Positions 42,641 through 51,214 of a DNA stretch of 64,000 nt are shown piece by piece; the first letter of the stretch is position 1, and every line of letters starts with the position of its first letter. The notes under the pieces are model-generated. The model had not been told where the DNA came from. It searched no databases and was given only the letters and a program-made list of their open reading frames with translations. The stretch lies in assembly GCA_031459855.1 (NCBI GenBank), contig JAVKHP010000001.1:292059-356058 (forward strand), in the 5' to 3' direction. The position numbers and the translations under genes are program-made. Source of the stretch: Armatimonadota bacterium (GTDB taxonomy: Bacteria; Sysuimicrobiota; Sysuimicrobiia; Sysuimicrobiales; Humicultoraceae).

Positions 42641-43386
42641 CGGCCACTGGCCACGAGCGCGACGCGGCAGACCGATCGGCGCACACACCCGCAGTTCGCG
42701 TCGAGTCGCTGTGTGGAGGCTACGGCGAGTCCAACGTGATCCGCGACGTGACATTCCAGGTTCACCGAGGCGAGATCTTCGCGATTCTCGGCAAGAACGG
42801 CATGGGGAAGTCCACGCTGCTGAAGGCGATGATGGGCTTCCTCCCGCGGCGGCAAGGCTATGTCGAGCTCCTGGGAACCGACGTCACGCGCTGGCCTCCC
42901 TACCTGATCGCGCGACACGGCGTGGGGTACGTGCCGCAGGAGAAAGCCATCTTCCAGGACCTGTCTGTGGAGGAGAACCTTCGACTGGCGGCGGTCGGTC
43001 TCCGTCGTGTCAAAGAGCGTCTCGACTTGGTGTCACACTGGTTTCCCGCGGTGGCTCTTCGCCGGCGGCAGCGGGCTGGTACGCTGTCTGGCGGCGAGCA
43101 GAAGATGCTGCTGGTCGCGCGTGCGCTCCTGGCGGAGCCTCGGCTGCTCCTTGTTGACGAGATCAGCGAGGGATTGCAGCCCGCACTGATCGGTCGTCTC
43201 CAGGAGGTTCTTGCGGAGGAGCGGCAACGCGGCCGCCTGACGACCATCCTGGTGGAACAGAACGTACGTTTCGCACTGGCGCTGGCCGACAGATACGCGG
43301 TCCTCAAGCTGGGAACGATTGTCGACAGCGGGCCCGCCACGGCCGAGGCGCGTGCCCGCATCGAGCACCACTTGGCGGCCTTCTGA
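42637..43386 (+). CDS. LivF/UrtE-type ABC transporter ATPase
   Basis: A 249-residue second ATPase. The Walker A GKNGMGKST near residue 52 carries the NGMGK form seen in UrtE. Signature TLSGGEQKMLLVARALLAEP, Walker B LLLVDEISEGLQP and the switch region ILVEQNVRFALALADRYAVL are present. ATG overlaps the fused permease-ATPase stop by four bases. With the LivH-type permease and the receptor it completes the importer. Confidence 0.93.
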   Translation: MTATGHERDAADRSAHTPAVRVESLCGGYGESNVIRDVTFQVHRGEIFAILGKNGMGKSTLLKAMMGFLPRRQGYVELLGTDVTRWPPYLIARHGVGYVPQEKAIFQDLSVEENLRLAAVGLRRVKERLDLVSHWFPAVALRRRQRAGTLSGGEQKMLLVARALLAEPRLLLVDEISEGLQPALIGRLQEVLAEERQRGRLTTILVEQNVRFALALADRYAVLKLGTIVDSGPATAEARARIEHHLAAF

Positions 43387-43459
43387 ACGCGATGGGGGGT
43401 GAGAGCGGAGGTTACGTATGCATCGCCGACGGTCAACAACATGAAGGGGTGAGATCCAT

Positions 43460-44647
43460 ATGTACAGGCGGAGAGTGGCAAGATGGTGGACAGCGTCCGC
43501 AATGGCCAGCTTTCTGGCGGCCGGGGTGCTTGCCCTCGCGCTGCCCGGTAGGGCGCAACAGAAGCCGATTCTTATCGGGATTCCCGTGGGATTGAGTGGT
43601 GTGAACAGTGTGGTGGCACCCGCGGTGGTACAGTCCGCGGAGTTGGCCGTTGACGAGATCAATGCCCGCGGAGGCGTCCTTGGGCGTAGGGTCGAGCTGG
43701 CCGTGGCCGACGACGAAAGCGGTCCGGCTGGGGCGGTCAAGGCGTTCAACAGCCTAATCTACCAGCGCAAGGTTGACGTCATCATCACCATGGAAACGAG
43801 CGCGGCCCGCAACGCGGGCTACCCGATCGCGGAGCGGGCAAAAGTGCCCTACATCTACACGTCGTTCTACGAGGGACGCGCTTGTGGCAAATACCTGTTT
43901 GTGAACGCCTGGGTACCCGAGCAGGTCGTGCCACCCCTGATTCGATTCCTGACCGACGAGAAAAAGGTGAAGCGATGGTTCGCCGTGGGAAGCGACTACG
44001 CCTTCGGGCGAGGCATGATCGAGGCGGCGAAGGCTACCATCAAGCAGATGGGAGGCACGGTCCTCGGGGAGGAGTACCTCCCGCTGCAGGCCTCTGACTG
44101 GACGCCGATCATTAGCAAGATCCGGGCGGCGAATCCCGACGGCATCATCTACTCCACGTCAGGCGGCGGTCCCAACATCGACTTCATGAAGCAGTACAAG
44201 GCCGCCGGCCTGACCATGCCAGTGGGCAGCCTGAGCATCGATGAGCTGACCGCGCAGGCAGGCGGCGGCGCGGCGGCGGGCGTCTACTACACCGGGGACT
44301 ATTTCACCGGGATCGACACGCCGGAGAACAAAGCGTTTCTGGCGGCCATGAAGAAAAAGTTTGGAGCGAGCCTCAAGACGCCCAACTCCCTCTCCCAACA
44401 ACAGTACGATGGCGTGCATGCGTACGCGCTGGCCGTCCAGAAGGCCGGTTCCACCAACGCCGAAGCCGTGCTGAAAGTACTTCCCACCGTGGTCTTCAAA
44501 GGCCCACGAGGTCCGATCCAGATGAACAGGCAGCACCACGCACCACTGCCGATCTATTTGGCGCAGGTGCAAGCCGATGGCACTACCAAGGTGCTCAAGA
44601 GCTTCGGGTTGATCGACCCTGGGAACCAGTGCCCGAACCTGAAGTAG
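43460..44647 (+). CDS. Urea/amide-type solute-binding protein (exported)
   Basis: A 395-residue periplasmic receptor of the importer. A signal peptide spans about residues 1-32 (MASFLAAGVLALALPGRAQ) with no lipobox. The mature protein has PILIGIPVGLSGVNSVVAPA, AELAVDEINARGGVLGRRVE, KVPYIYTSFYEGRACGKYLF, WFAVGSDYAFGRGMIEAAK and GPRGPIQMNRQHHAPLPIYL. It is a relative of UrtA and of the sensor encoded four kilobases upstream, but with export signal. ATG 43460 follows GGGGTGAGATCCAT. Confidence 0.92.
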   Translation: MYRRRVARWWTASAMASFLAAGVLALALPGRAQQKPILIGIPVGLSGVNSVVAPAVVQSAELAVDEINARGGVLGRRVELAVADDESGPAGAVKAFNSLIYQRKVDVIITMETSAARNAGYPIAERAKVPYIYTSFYEGRACGKYLFVNAWVPEQVVPPLIRFLTDEKKVKRWFAVGSDYAFGRGMIEAAKATIKQMGGTVLGEEYLPLQASDWTPIISKIRAANPDGIIYSTSGGGPNIDFMKQYKAAGLTMPVGSLSIDELTAQAGGGAAAGVYYTGDYFTGIDTPENKAFLAAMKKKFGASLKTPNSLSQQQYDGVHAYALAVQKAGSTNAEAVLKVLPTVVFKGPRGPIQMNRQHHAPLPIYLAQVQADGTTKVLKSFGLIDPGNQCPNLK

Positions 44648-44674
44648 CACCGCGTCGTTGACAGGAGGCCGGGC

Positions 44675-45505
44675 GTGGTTCTGACGCAGTTGCTGGACGT
44701 ACTGAGTACCGCAGGGATTCTGTACGTTGTGGCGCTCGGCCTCCTGCTGGTCTTTGGCGTGCTCAAGATCATCAACCTCGCCCACGGGGCGTTCCTGGCA
44801 ACTGGCGCGTACACTGCTGTGGTCGTCACGCGCCTGGGATGGAATCCGTGGACTGTTGTGCTCCTGGCACCAGCGGTCGGCGTGATTCTGGCCGCGTTGA
44901 TCGAGTGGCGTGTACTCCGGCCAATCTACGAGCGACCGTTGGACACCATCTTGGCCACGTGGGGGCTGAATCTCATCGTCACCCAGGCGATCACCCTGTA
45001 CTTCGGGCGCGAGATCCAGTTCGCCAAGAGCGCCATCGAGCAGGCGGTCACCGTGGGCGGCACGACCTATTCTCAGTACCGGCTCGTACTGCTGGGGATC
45101 TCGGTCATCATCGGTGGGCTCGTGTGGGCCTTGTTCCATCGAACCAACGTCGGCTTGGTGGCACGCGCGGTTGTCATGAACGAGGAACTGGCGCAGGGTC
45201 TGGGCATCGATACTCGTCGGACGCGATTTGCGACGTTCTGCGTTGGCGCTGCACTAGCGAGCCTTGCCGGAGCCCTCATCACCCCCTTGATCAGCGTGCA
45301 CCCCTATCTCGGACTCCCCTGGCTGGTGAACTCGTTCATGTTGGTGCTCGTTGCTGGGGTCTCCCTCGGGAACTTGGCCCTGGCGGCGTTGACGCTGGGC
45401 GGTGCGCAGGTACTGGTCAGCTCGTACGGGAATCCCGTGCTCGGGAGCCTGACGATCGTTATCCTGGCCGTGATCATTCTTCGCCTGCGGAACGTCACGC
45501 TTTGA
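44675..45505 (+). CDS. LivH/UrtB-type ABC transporter permease
   Basis: The second membrane subunit, 276 residues with about eight hydrophobic helices. LivH signatures are GLLLVFGVLKIINLAHGAFL near residue 22 and ARAVVMNEELAQGLGIDTRR near 165, then GAALASLAGALITPLI. GTG 44675 follows AGGAGG. It lies between the receptor and the AtzG-like gene. Only one LivH and one fused LivM copy exist, giving a heterodimeric channel. Confidence 0.92.
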   Translation: MVLTQLLDVLSTAGILYVVALGLLLVFGVLKIINLAHGAFLATGAYTAVVVTRLGWNPWTVVLLAPAVGVILAALIEWRVLRPIYERPLDTILATWGLNLIVTQAITLYFGREIQFAKSAIEQAVTVGGTTYSQYRLVLLGISVIIGGLVWALFHRTNVGLVARAVVMNEELAQGLGIDTRRTRFATFCVGAALASLAGALITPLISVHPYLGLPWLVNSFMLVLVAGVSLGNLALAALTLGGAQVLVSSYGNPVLGSLTIVILAVIILRLRNVTL

Positions 45506-45520
45506 GCCTGAGGAGGACTT

Positions 45521-45700
45521 ATGGAAGAAGTGCTTGCTACGCTTGCAGCCATGGCCGGCTATCCCTTGACGAAAGAAGACCTAAAACGGGTAGGGGCGTA
45601 CCTCGCGGACTACTGGCGTGAACTCGAAGCCCTGCGGGCTGTCGTGCTCCCGGAAGACATCGAGCCCGTTGTCCAGTTTCGCCTCGAGCGGTGGAGCTGA
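45521..45700 (+). CDS. AtzG-like (DUF4089) small amidase subunit
   Basis: A 59-residue gene with AGGAGG 4 bases before its ATG. The protein resembles DUF4089/AtzG, the small GatC-like subunit that wraps around and stabilises the amidase AtzE (1-carboxybiuret hydrolase): an N-terminal helix pair (LATLAAMAGYPLTKEDLKRV, YLADYWRELEALRAVVL) and the terminal motif LPEDIEPVVQFRLERWS. The amidase gene starts directly behind it (GTG 45702), the same arrangement as atzG-atzE. Family identity is by motif and context only, since the protein is short. Confidence 0.8.
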   Translation: MEEVLATLAAMAGYPLTKEDLKRVGAYLADYWRELEALRAVVLPEDIEPVVQFRLERWS

Positions 45701-45701
45701 C

Positions 45702-47105
45702 GTGCGCGCGTGGGACTGGCCCTGGCAGTCTCTCGCTGACGCAGCACGGGCGGTGGAGACCCACCAGGTCTCGCCGGTTGAGCTGGTCCGGGCGTGTCTG
45801 GATCGCATTGAGCGCGTGGATCCTCGGATCAGGGCGTTCAGCACGGTGGATGCGGACGCTGCCCTGGATGCTGCGCGGGCGGCGGAGGCCGAGATCTCGC
45901 GCGGTCGGTACCGCGGCCCATTGCACGGCATTCCGGTCGCCCTGAAAGACAACTATGACACACGGGCCCTGCCGACGACCAATGGGTCGCAGGTATTCGC
46001 CGATAGACGTCCAGATCGGGATGCGGCAGTGTGGGACCGTCTCCGGAGCGCCGGCGCGGTACTCCTCGGGAAGCTCAGCATGCACGAGATCGCGTGGGGC
46101 GTCGACGTGCCTCCCACGCGGAACCCATGGGACCTGCGTCGCACCCCAGGTCTGTCGAGCGCTGGTGCCGGCGCGGCGGTCGCGGCCGGCCTGTGCTTCG
46201 CGGCTCTTGGCACCGATACCGGCGGTTCGATTCGGATTCCCGCGGCGTGTTGCGGCGTCGTCGGTCTCAAACCCACCTATGGACGGGTGAGCCGGTTCGG
46301 CATTCTGCCGCACTCCTGGTCCCTTGACCACGCGGGTCCCCTGACGCGTCGTGCCGAGGACGCCGCCATCGTGCTGAGCCTCATCGCAGGGAGAGATGCC
46401 AGGGACCCGAGCACGGCCGACGTCGACGTCCCAGACTACTCCGCCAGGCTTCGCGGGGGCATCGAGGGGCTTCGGCTTGGCGTCCCGACCACCCATTTCT
46501 TCGAGCGAATCGAGCCCGGTGTCGAGGCCACTGTCCGAACCGCCATGCGAGAGCTCGAGCGCTTGGGTGCGCACCTGCAGTCAGTCTCCATTCCCCATAT
46601 CCGGTACGGTCTCGCCGCCATCCTGACCATCGAACTGGCGTCCGCGACGGCGTGGCACGACCGGTACCTGCGTGACCCCATCTTGCGCACGCGGTTTACA
46701 CCGGAGGTCCGACTCCTCTTGGATGCCGGCAAGTTCGTCTTCGCCAGCGACTTCGTGAAGGCTCAGCAGCTTCGGGGCATGCTGCTGCAAGAGCTGCGCG
46801 CCGCGTTTCAGGAGGTCGACGCGCTGGTGACGCCGACGATGCCCCTGGTCGCGTGGCCCGTCGATCGGAACACTGTACGGCTAGGCGACCAGGAGGAGCA
46901 CGTGTTGCACGCGTGCTGGCGGTACACGTACGTCTTCAACCTGACCGGGCTGCCGGCGGTCACCGTCCCGTGCGGCTTCGTAGACGGGATGCCCGTCGGC
47001 CTCCAGCTTGTGGGCCGCCCCTTCGACGAGCAAACGATCCTGCGCATTGCCCACGCATACGAGGAGGCCACGCCATGGCACCGTTCAGCGCCATCTCTGA
47101 CGTAG
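45702..47105 (+). CDS. AtzE/GatA-type amidase-signature hydrolase
   Basis: A 467-residue amidase of the amidase-signature family, hydrolysing an amide or carbamoyl bond in the cytoplasm. The Ser-cisSer-Lys triad is visible: Lys in IPVALKDNYD near residue 84, the paired serines in TPGLSSAGAGAAVAAG near 150, and the nucleophile in GTDTGGSIRIPAACCGVVGL near 175. The usual GGSSGGS is here GLSSAGA. GTG 45702 follows GGAG at 6 bases and the AtzG-like stop. Together they form a likely heteromeric enzyme related to 1-carboxybiuret hydrolase, though the true substrate is unknown. Confidence 0.92.
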   Translation: MRAWDWPWQSLADAARAVETHQVSPVELVRACLDRIERVDPRIRAFSTVDADAALDAARAAEAEISRGRYRGPLHGIPVALKDNYDTRALPTTNGSQVFADRRPDRDAAVWDRLRSAGAVLLGKLSMHEIAWGVDVPPTRNPWDLRRTPGLSSAGAGAAVAAGLCFAALGTDTGGSIRIPAACCGVVGLKPTYGRVSRFGILPHSWSLDHAGPLTRRAEDAAIVLSLIAGRDARDPSTADVDVPDYSARLRGGIEGLRLGVPTTHFFERIEPGVEATVRTAMRELERLGAHLQSVSIPHIRYGLAAILTIELASATAWHDRYLRDPILRTRFTPEVRLLLDAGKFVFASDFVKAQQLRGMLLQELRAAFQEVDALVTPTMPLVAWPVDRNTVRLGDQEEHVLHACWRYTYVFNLTGLPAVTVPCGFVDGMPVGLQLVGRPFDEQTILRIAHAYEEATPWHRSAPSLT

Positions 47106-47202
47106 TGCCGGGCCCAGACCCGTGCCAGGCAGCGGGCGCGCCATCGGGTAACATGCCCCCTCAGTGAGCAGGCGGCCAAAGATCCGCCGGGAGGTGCACG
47201 CC

Positions 47203-48096
47203 ATGGGAGCCGATGAAGATCGAACGCGGGGGGCGGAAAGCCTCGTTGCCGTGGCATGCGTCCAATTCGAGCCGCAGGTAGGGTACAAGGGAGAAAATGT
47301 GGCTCGAAGCGTCGCGTTGCTGCACCAGGCGGCTGATCGCGGGGCTCGGTTCTGCGTCCTCCCGGAACTGTGCAATTCCGGCTACGTGTTCAACACGCGC
47401 GCGGAAGCCTATGCGGCCGCAGAGGAGGTACCCGGAGGCCCCACGGTGCGCGCCTGGGCCGAGGTGGCGCGTGCGCGCGATCTGTTCGTGGCGGCAGGCA
47501 TCGCCGAGCGGGCGGGCGACAACCTCTACAACACCGCGGTGCTGGTGGGGCCGGAAGGCTACATCGGAAAGTACCGCAAGATGCACCTGTGGTACGAAGA
47601 GAAACTCTTTTTCGAGCCCGGAGACATGGGGTTTCCCGTATACCGGACCCCGGTCGGCATCGTCGGCATGGCCATCTGCTATGACATCTGGTTTCCCGAG
47701 ACGATGAGGTTGCTGGCCGTCCAAGGGGCAGACCTCGTCTGCGTACCGACCAACTGGGTACCGATTCCCGGCCAGGCGGACAGTGAGTGGCCCATGGCGG
47801 TCTATCTCTGCATGACCGGGGCGCACTGCAACGGCATCTTTGTCGCAGCGGCTGACCGCGTGGGCGTGGAACGTGGGCAGCCGTTCCTGGGGCGCAGCAT
47901 CCTCGTCAGCCCCTCGGGCTGGCCCATTGCAGGTCCCGCCAGCGCAGAGCGAGAGGAAATTCTCATCGGAAGCTGCAATCTCGTAGAAGCGCGACGGATG
48001 AAGACGTGGAGCGACCTCAACGTCATCCTCCGCGACCGTCGTACGGACTACTACGACGTGACGCTGGGCGCCGACGCACGCCCGCACCCGTTCTGA
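47203..48096 (+). CDS. Nitrilase-superfamily hydrolase (N-carbamoyl or amide type)
   Basis: A 297-residue carbon-nitrogen hydrolase. The Glu-Lys-Cys triad is complete: Glu55 in FCVLPELCNSGY, Lys126 in GKYRKMHLWYEE and Cys159 in GMAICYDIWFPE. The pattern is closest to beta-ureidopropionase, N-carbamoyl-amino-acid hydrolase and aliphatic amidase branches. ATG 47203 has GGGAGG at 8 bases; an upstream GTG 47164 is less likely. Its stop shares one base with the next gene (TGATG). It likely removes ammonia or a carbamoyl group from the amidase product; substrate unknown. Confidence 0.92.
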   Translation: MGADEDRTRGAESLVAVACVQFEPQVGYKGENVARSVALLHQAADRGARFCVLPELCNSGYVFNTRAEAYAAAEEVPGGPTVRAWAEVARARDLFVAAGIAERAGDNLYNTAVLVGPEGYIGKYRKMHLWYEEKLFFEPGDMGFPVYRTPVGIVGMAICYDIWFPETMRLLAVQGADLVCVPTNWVPIPGQADSEWPMAVYLCMTGAHCNGIFVAAADRVGVERGQPFLGRSILVSPSGWPIAGPASAEREEILIGSCNLVEARRMKTWSDLNVILRDRRTDYYDVTLGADARPHPF

Positions 48097-48479
48097 TGGC
48101 CGCCGCGGAGGCCGGTCCGATCCTGCTTCGATCCACGCTGCCAGCGGTCGTCGCAGCGAACTGCTACCAGTACTTTTGCGTGCTAGGCAGTGCGACGGCA
48201 CAAACACCTGTTCGTATTCGGCGCGTAACCGTGCGATCGCAGGGGCCGCACTGCTGGGTGACCAGCGTTCCGCTGGCCAACGCTGTGGATCTTCAGGTGT
48301 CTGCCGATGAGTGGTGCGTCCTGACCGCAGGCGTGCTGCGAGTGTCGGGCGCTGCGCCGCCGGGCGAGTACGTGCTGGAACTGCGGGTTGACCTGGAAGC
48401 CACCGGCGAGGATGCGGTGCGCACCGTTCAAGAGGTTCTCCGGGTGTCGGTACGCGGTCACGGCGGTTGTTGCAGCTGA
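48096..48479 (+). CDS. Unknown 127-residue protein in the amide operon
   Basis: I do not recognise this protein. It is coupled to the nitrilase gene by a TGATG junction and lies 60 bases before the M20 hydrolase gene. There is no signal peptide or membrane segment. The sequence is rich in predicted beta strands (RIRRVTVRSQGPHCWVTSVP, EYVLELRVDLEATGEDAVRT) and cysteines (VAANCYQYFCVL, DEWCVLTAG and a terminal GGCCS). It may be a beta-sandwich subunit or metal-binding accessory of the neighbouring hydrolases. Coding status is supported by junction, codon use and position. Confidence 0.72.
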   Translation: MAAAEAGPILLRSTLPAVVAANCYQYFCVLGSATAQTPVRIRRVTVRSQGPHCWVTSVPLANAVDLQVSADEWCVLTAGVLRVSGAAPPGEYVLELRVDLEATGEDAVRTVQEVLRVSVRGHGGCCS

Positions 48480-48539
48480 CGTGCACAGGCGACAGACACG
48501 GCCTCGCAAGCATTCTGAGAACCAGGAGGGAGGCGCACG

Positions 48540-49766
48540 GTGATGGCCCACGTGCTGGGCGACCGGCTGCGTGACACCATCGATCGCTGGGCCACGATCG
48601 GAGGCACCGAACGTGGTGGGGTGACCCGGCTGGCACTTACCGATGAAGATAAGGCGGCCAGAGATCTACTGGCCATGTGGATGCACGACCTCGGGTTGCG
48701 GGTTGCTGTAGACGACGTCGGCAACATGTACGGCTGGCGCACGGGAGAAGATGGCGCGGCACCACCTGTGGCTTTTGGCTCTCACCTTGACACAGTCATT
48801 CGGGGCGGGCGCTTCGACGGCACCCTGGGCGTTGCGGCGGCGTTAGAGGTAATGCGCGCCCTCGCCGACGCTGGGCAGCGCACTCGACGGCCGCTGGTAT
48901 TGGTGAACTGGACAAACGAAGAAGGAGTCCGATTCTCTCCAGCGATGCTCGGAAGTGGGGTCGTAGCGGGCAGATTCCCTCGCGCCTACGCGGATGCGCG
49001 CCTGGCGCCAGATGGCCGAACCTTTGGCGCGGAGCTTGAGCGTATCGGGTATCGGGGGGACGAGGCCGCGCGGTTACGTCAGATAGCGGCGTACGTGGAA
49101 CTACACATCGAGCAAGGGCCGGTATTGGAGGAGCTCGGGGCTGACATCGGCGTGGTCGAAGGCATCCAGGGGATCTCCTGGTCTACCTGTCGGATCACCG
49201 GACAGGCGGGCCATGCGGGGACAACGCCCATGGCCCGGCGGCGAGACGCGCTCGTCGCCGCGGCCGAGGCGGTGCTGGCAGCGAACCAGCTCCCCGTTCA
49301 GATCAGGAACGACCTGGTCGCCACGGTCGGCAGCCTGCGTGTATCGCCCAACGCGATCAACGTCATCCCGGAAAGCGTGGAATTTACCCTGGACCTCCGG
49401 GCGCCACGGGAGCAGACGCTGACAGACGCCAAAGCCCGTTTTGCACAGCACCTGGCGGACCTGCGGTCGCGAGGCTATCACCCAGTATGGGAGGAGTTTT
49501 GGGCCAGCGAGCCAACCGCGTTCGCTCCTACGATCATATCGGTGATCGAGGGGACGGCCCGAGCGCGAGGCTTGCGCACGCACCGGATGCTGTCCGGCGC
49601 CGGACACGACGCCAAGTACGCGGCCACCCTGGGGCCGACTGGTATGATCTTTGTTCCCTGTCGGGACGGTCGTAGTCACGCCGAGGACGAGGACGTTCCA
49701 TGGGAGTCTGCTGTCGCCGGGGCCCAGGTACTGTTGGACGTTGTGGTCGCGCTGGCGGCGCAGTGA
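48540..49766 (+). CDS. M20-family N-carbamoyl-L-amino-acid hydrolase/allantoate amidohydrolase
   Basis: A 408-residue di-metal amidohydrolase that removes carbamoyl or ureido groups, releasing CO2 and ammonia. Signatures are GSHLDTVIRGGRFDGTLGV (His82, Asp84, Asp93), NWTNEEGVRF (Glu127/128), YVELHIEQGPVLEELG near residue 190, GQAGHAGTTPM, LSGAGHDAKYAA and CRDGRSHAEDED. These fit the HyuC/AllC group. GTG 48540 and ATG 48543 are both possible after AGGAGGGAGG. It is the last gene of the lower-GC operon, so it probably performs the final decarbamoylation. Confidence 0.92.
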   Translation: MMAHVLGDRLRDTIDRWATIGGTERGGVTRLALTDEDKAARDLLAMWMHDLGLRVAVDDVGNMYGWRTGEDGAAPPVAFGSHLDTVIRGGRFDGTLGVAAALEVMRALADAGQRTRRPLVLVNWTNEEGVRFSPAMLGSGVVAGRFPRAYADARLAPDGRTFGAELERIGYRGDEAARLRQIAAYVELHIEQGPVLEELGADIGVVEGIQGISWSTCRITGQAGHAGTTPMARRRDALVAAAEAVLAANQLPVQIRNDLVATVGSLRVSPNAINVIPESVEFTLDLRAPREQTLTDAKARFAQHLADLRSRGYHPVWEEFWASEPTAFAPTIISVIEGTARARGLRTHRMLSGAGHDAKYAATLGPTGMIFVPCRDGRSHAEDEDVPWESAVAGAQVLLDVVVALAAQ

Positions 49767-49905
49767 TACTGCGTGCCGCCAGTTGCCAACCGCGCGAAGG
49801 CAACGGGTACGACCCGCCCCGCACACTGCCCTGCCGCCACGGCAGGGAAACCCCGGCACCGGGCCTAATTCCTGAGCGATTCCCGCGCCGCCCCTGTGGG
49901 GTGCA

Positions 49906-51189
49906 GTGATCGAGGTGCCGCCGGTGGACCTGATCGTCCGGCATGCGACGACCCTCGACGGGGAGGCCGTCGACGTCGGCATCGTGGGCGACCGGATCGC
50001 CCGCATCGCCCCCGCGCTACCCGACCGCGCACCGGTCGAGCTCGACGCCGGCGGCGGCCTGGTGACGCCCGCGCTGGTGGAGATCCACATCCACCTGGAC
50101 GCGGTGCTCACCGTGGGGGAGCCGCGCTACAACCAGAGCGGCTCGCTGTTCGAGGGCATCGAGATCTGGAGCGAGCGGGTCAAGACGCTGTCGGCCGAGG
50201 ACGTCCGGCGGCGCGCCGACCGCGCGCTCCGCTGGCTGCTGGCCCACGGGGTGACCTACGTCCGGACCCACGTGGACGTCTGCGACCCGCGCCTGGTGGC
50301 GCTGCAGGCGCTCCTGGAGCTGCGGGAGGCGTGGCGCGACGTGGTGACGATCCAGCTGGTGGCCTTCCCCCAGCAGGGGATCTACGCGTTCCCCGACGGC
50401 GAGGCGCTGCTGGCCCGGGCGCTGGCGCTGGGCGCCGACGTCGTGGGCGGCATCCCCCACTACGAGTGGACCCGCGAGGACGGCGAGCGCGACGTGAAGA
50501 CCGCCCTGCGCCTGGCCGCCGCCCACGGGCGGCGGGCCGACCTCCACTGCGACGAGACCGACGACGACCAGAGCCGGTTCCTCGAGCTGGTGGCGGCCGA
50601 GACGATCCGGCTGGGGCTGCAGGGCCGGGTGACGGCCAGCCACACCACGGCCATGCACTCCTACAACAACGCCTACGCCTACCGGTTGATGCGGTGGATG
50701 CGGGCGGCCGGCGTCCACATCGTCACCAACCCGCTGGACAACGCGGTGCTGCAGGGGCGGTTCGACGGCTACCCGGTCCGCCGGGGGTACACCCGCGTCA
50801 AGGAGCTGCTGGCCAACGGCATCAACGTCGCCCTGGGCCACGACTCCATCATGGACCCCTGGTACCCGCTGGGCGTGGGCGACCCGATCCAGGCGTGCTT
50901 CGTGATGGTGCACTACGGGCACATGTCGGGCTACCAGGAGTTCCGCACCCTGCTGGAGATGGTCACCACCCGCGCGGCCGCGTGCTTCGGCCTGACCGAC
51001 TACGGCCTGGCCGAGGGAAAACGCGCCGACCTGGTGGTCTTCGCCGCGCCCACGCCCATGGACGTGATCCGCACCCTGAGCCCGCGCCTGGCGGTCATCT
51101 CCGGTGGCCGGCTGGTGGCCCGCACCACGCCGGCACAGACCGAGGTGCTGCTCGGCGGCCGGGCCGAGCCGGTGAGCCTCCTCCAATGA
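49906..51189 (+). CDS. codA: Cytosine deaminase-type amidohydrolase
   Basis: A 427-residue metal hydrolase of the CodA group, converting cytosine (or a related pyrimidine, isoguanine or creatinine) to the keto form plus ammonia. CodA signatures are abundant: LVEIHIHLD (His61, His63), VAFPQQGIYAFPD, DLHCDETDDDQSRFLE, TASHTTAMHSYNNAYAYRL and LGHDSIMDPWYPLGVGDP. GC content returns to the genome level here, so it starts a new unit. It is read with a taurine-type ABC importer that probably brings in its substrate. Confidence 0.93.
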   Translation: MIEVPPVDLIVRHATTLDGEAVDVGIVGDRIARIAPALPDRAPVELDAGGGLVTPALVEIHIHLDAVLTVGEPRYNQSGSLFEGIEIWSERVKTLSAEDVRRRADRALRWLLAHGVTYVRTHVDVCDPRLVALQALLELREAWRDVVTIQLVAFPQQGIYAFPDGEALLARALALGADVVGGIPHYEWTREDGERDVKTALRLAAAHGRRADLHCDETDDDQSRFLELVAAETIRLGLQGRVTASHTTAMHSYNNAYAYRLMRWMRAAGVHIVTNPLDNAVLQGRFDGYPVRRGYTRVKELLANGINVALGHDSIMDPWYPLGVGDPIQACFVMVHYGHMSGYQEFRTLLEMVTTRAAACFGLTDYGLAEGKRADLVVFAAPTPMDVIRTLSPRLAVISGGRLVARTTPAQTEVLLGGRAEPVSLLQ

Positions 51190-51214
51190 GCGCGCCCGCG
51201 GCGAGGGGCCACCC

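Noticed and set aside
37617-49905. Lower-GC segment as an integrated mobile element
   Set aside because: No integrase, transposase, tRNA gene, target duplication or terminal repeat is visible at either border; only composition suggests transfer.
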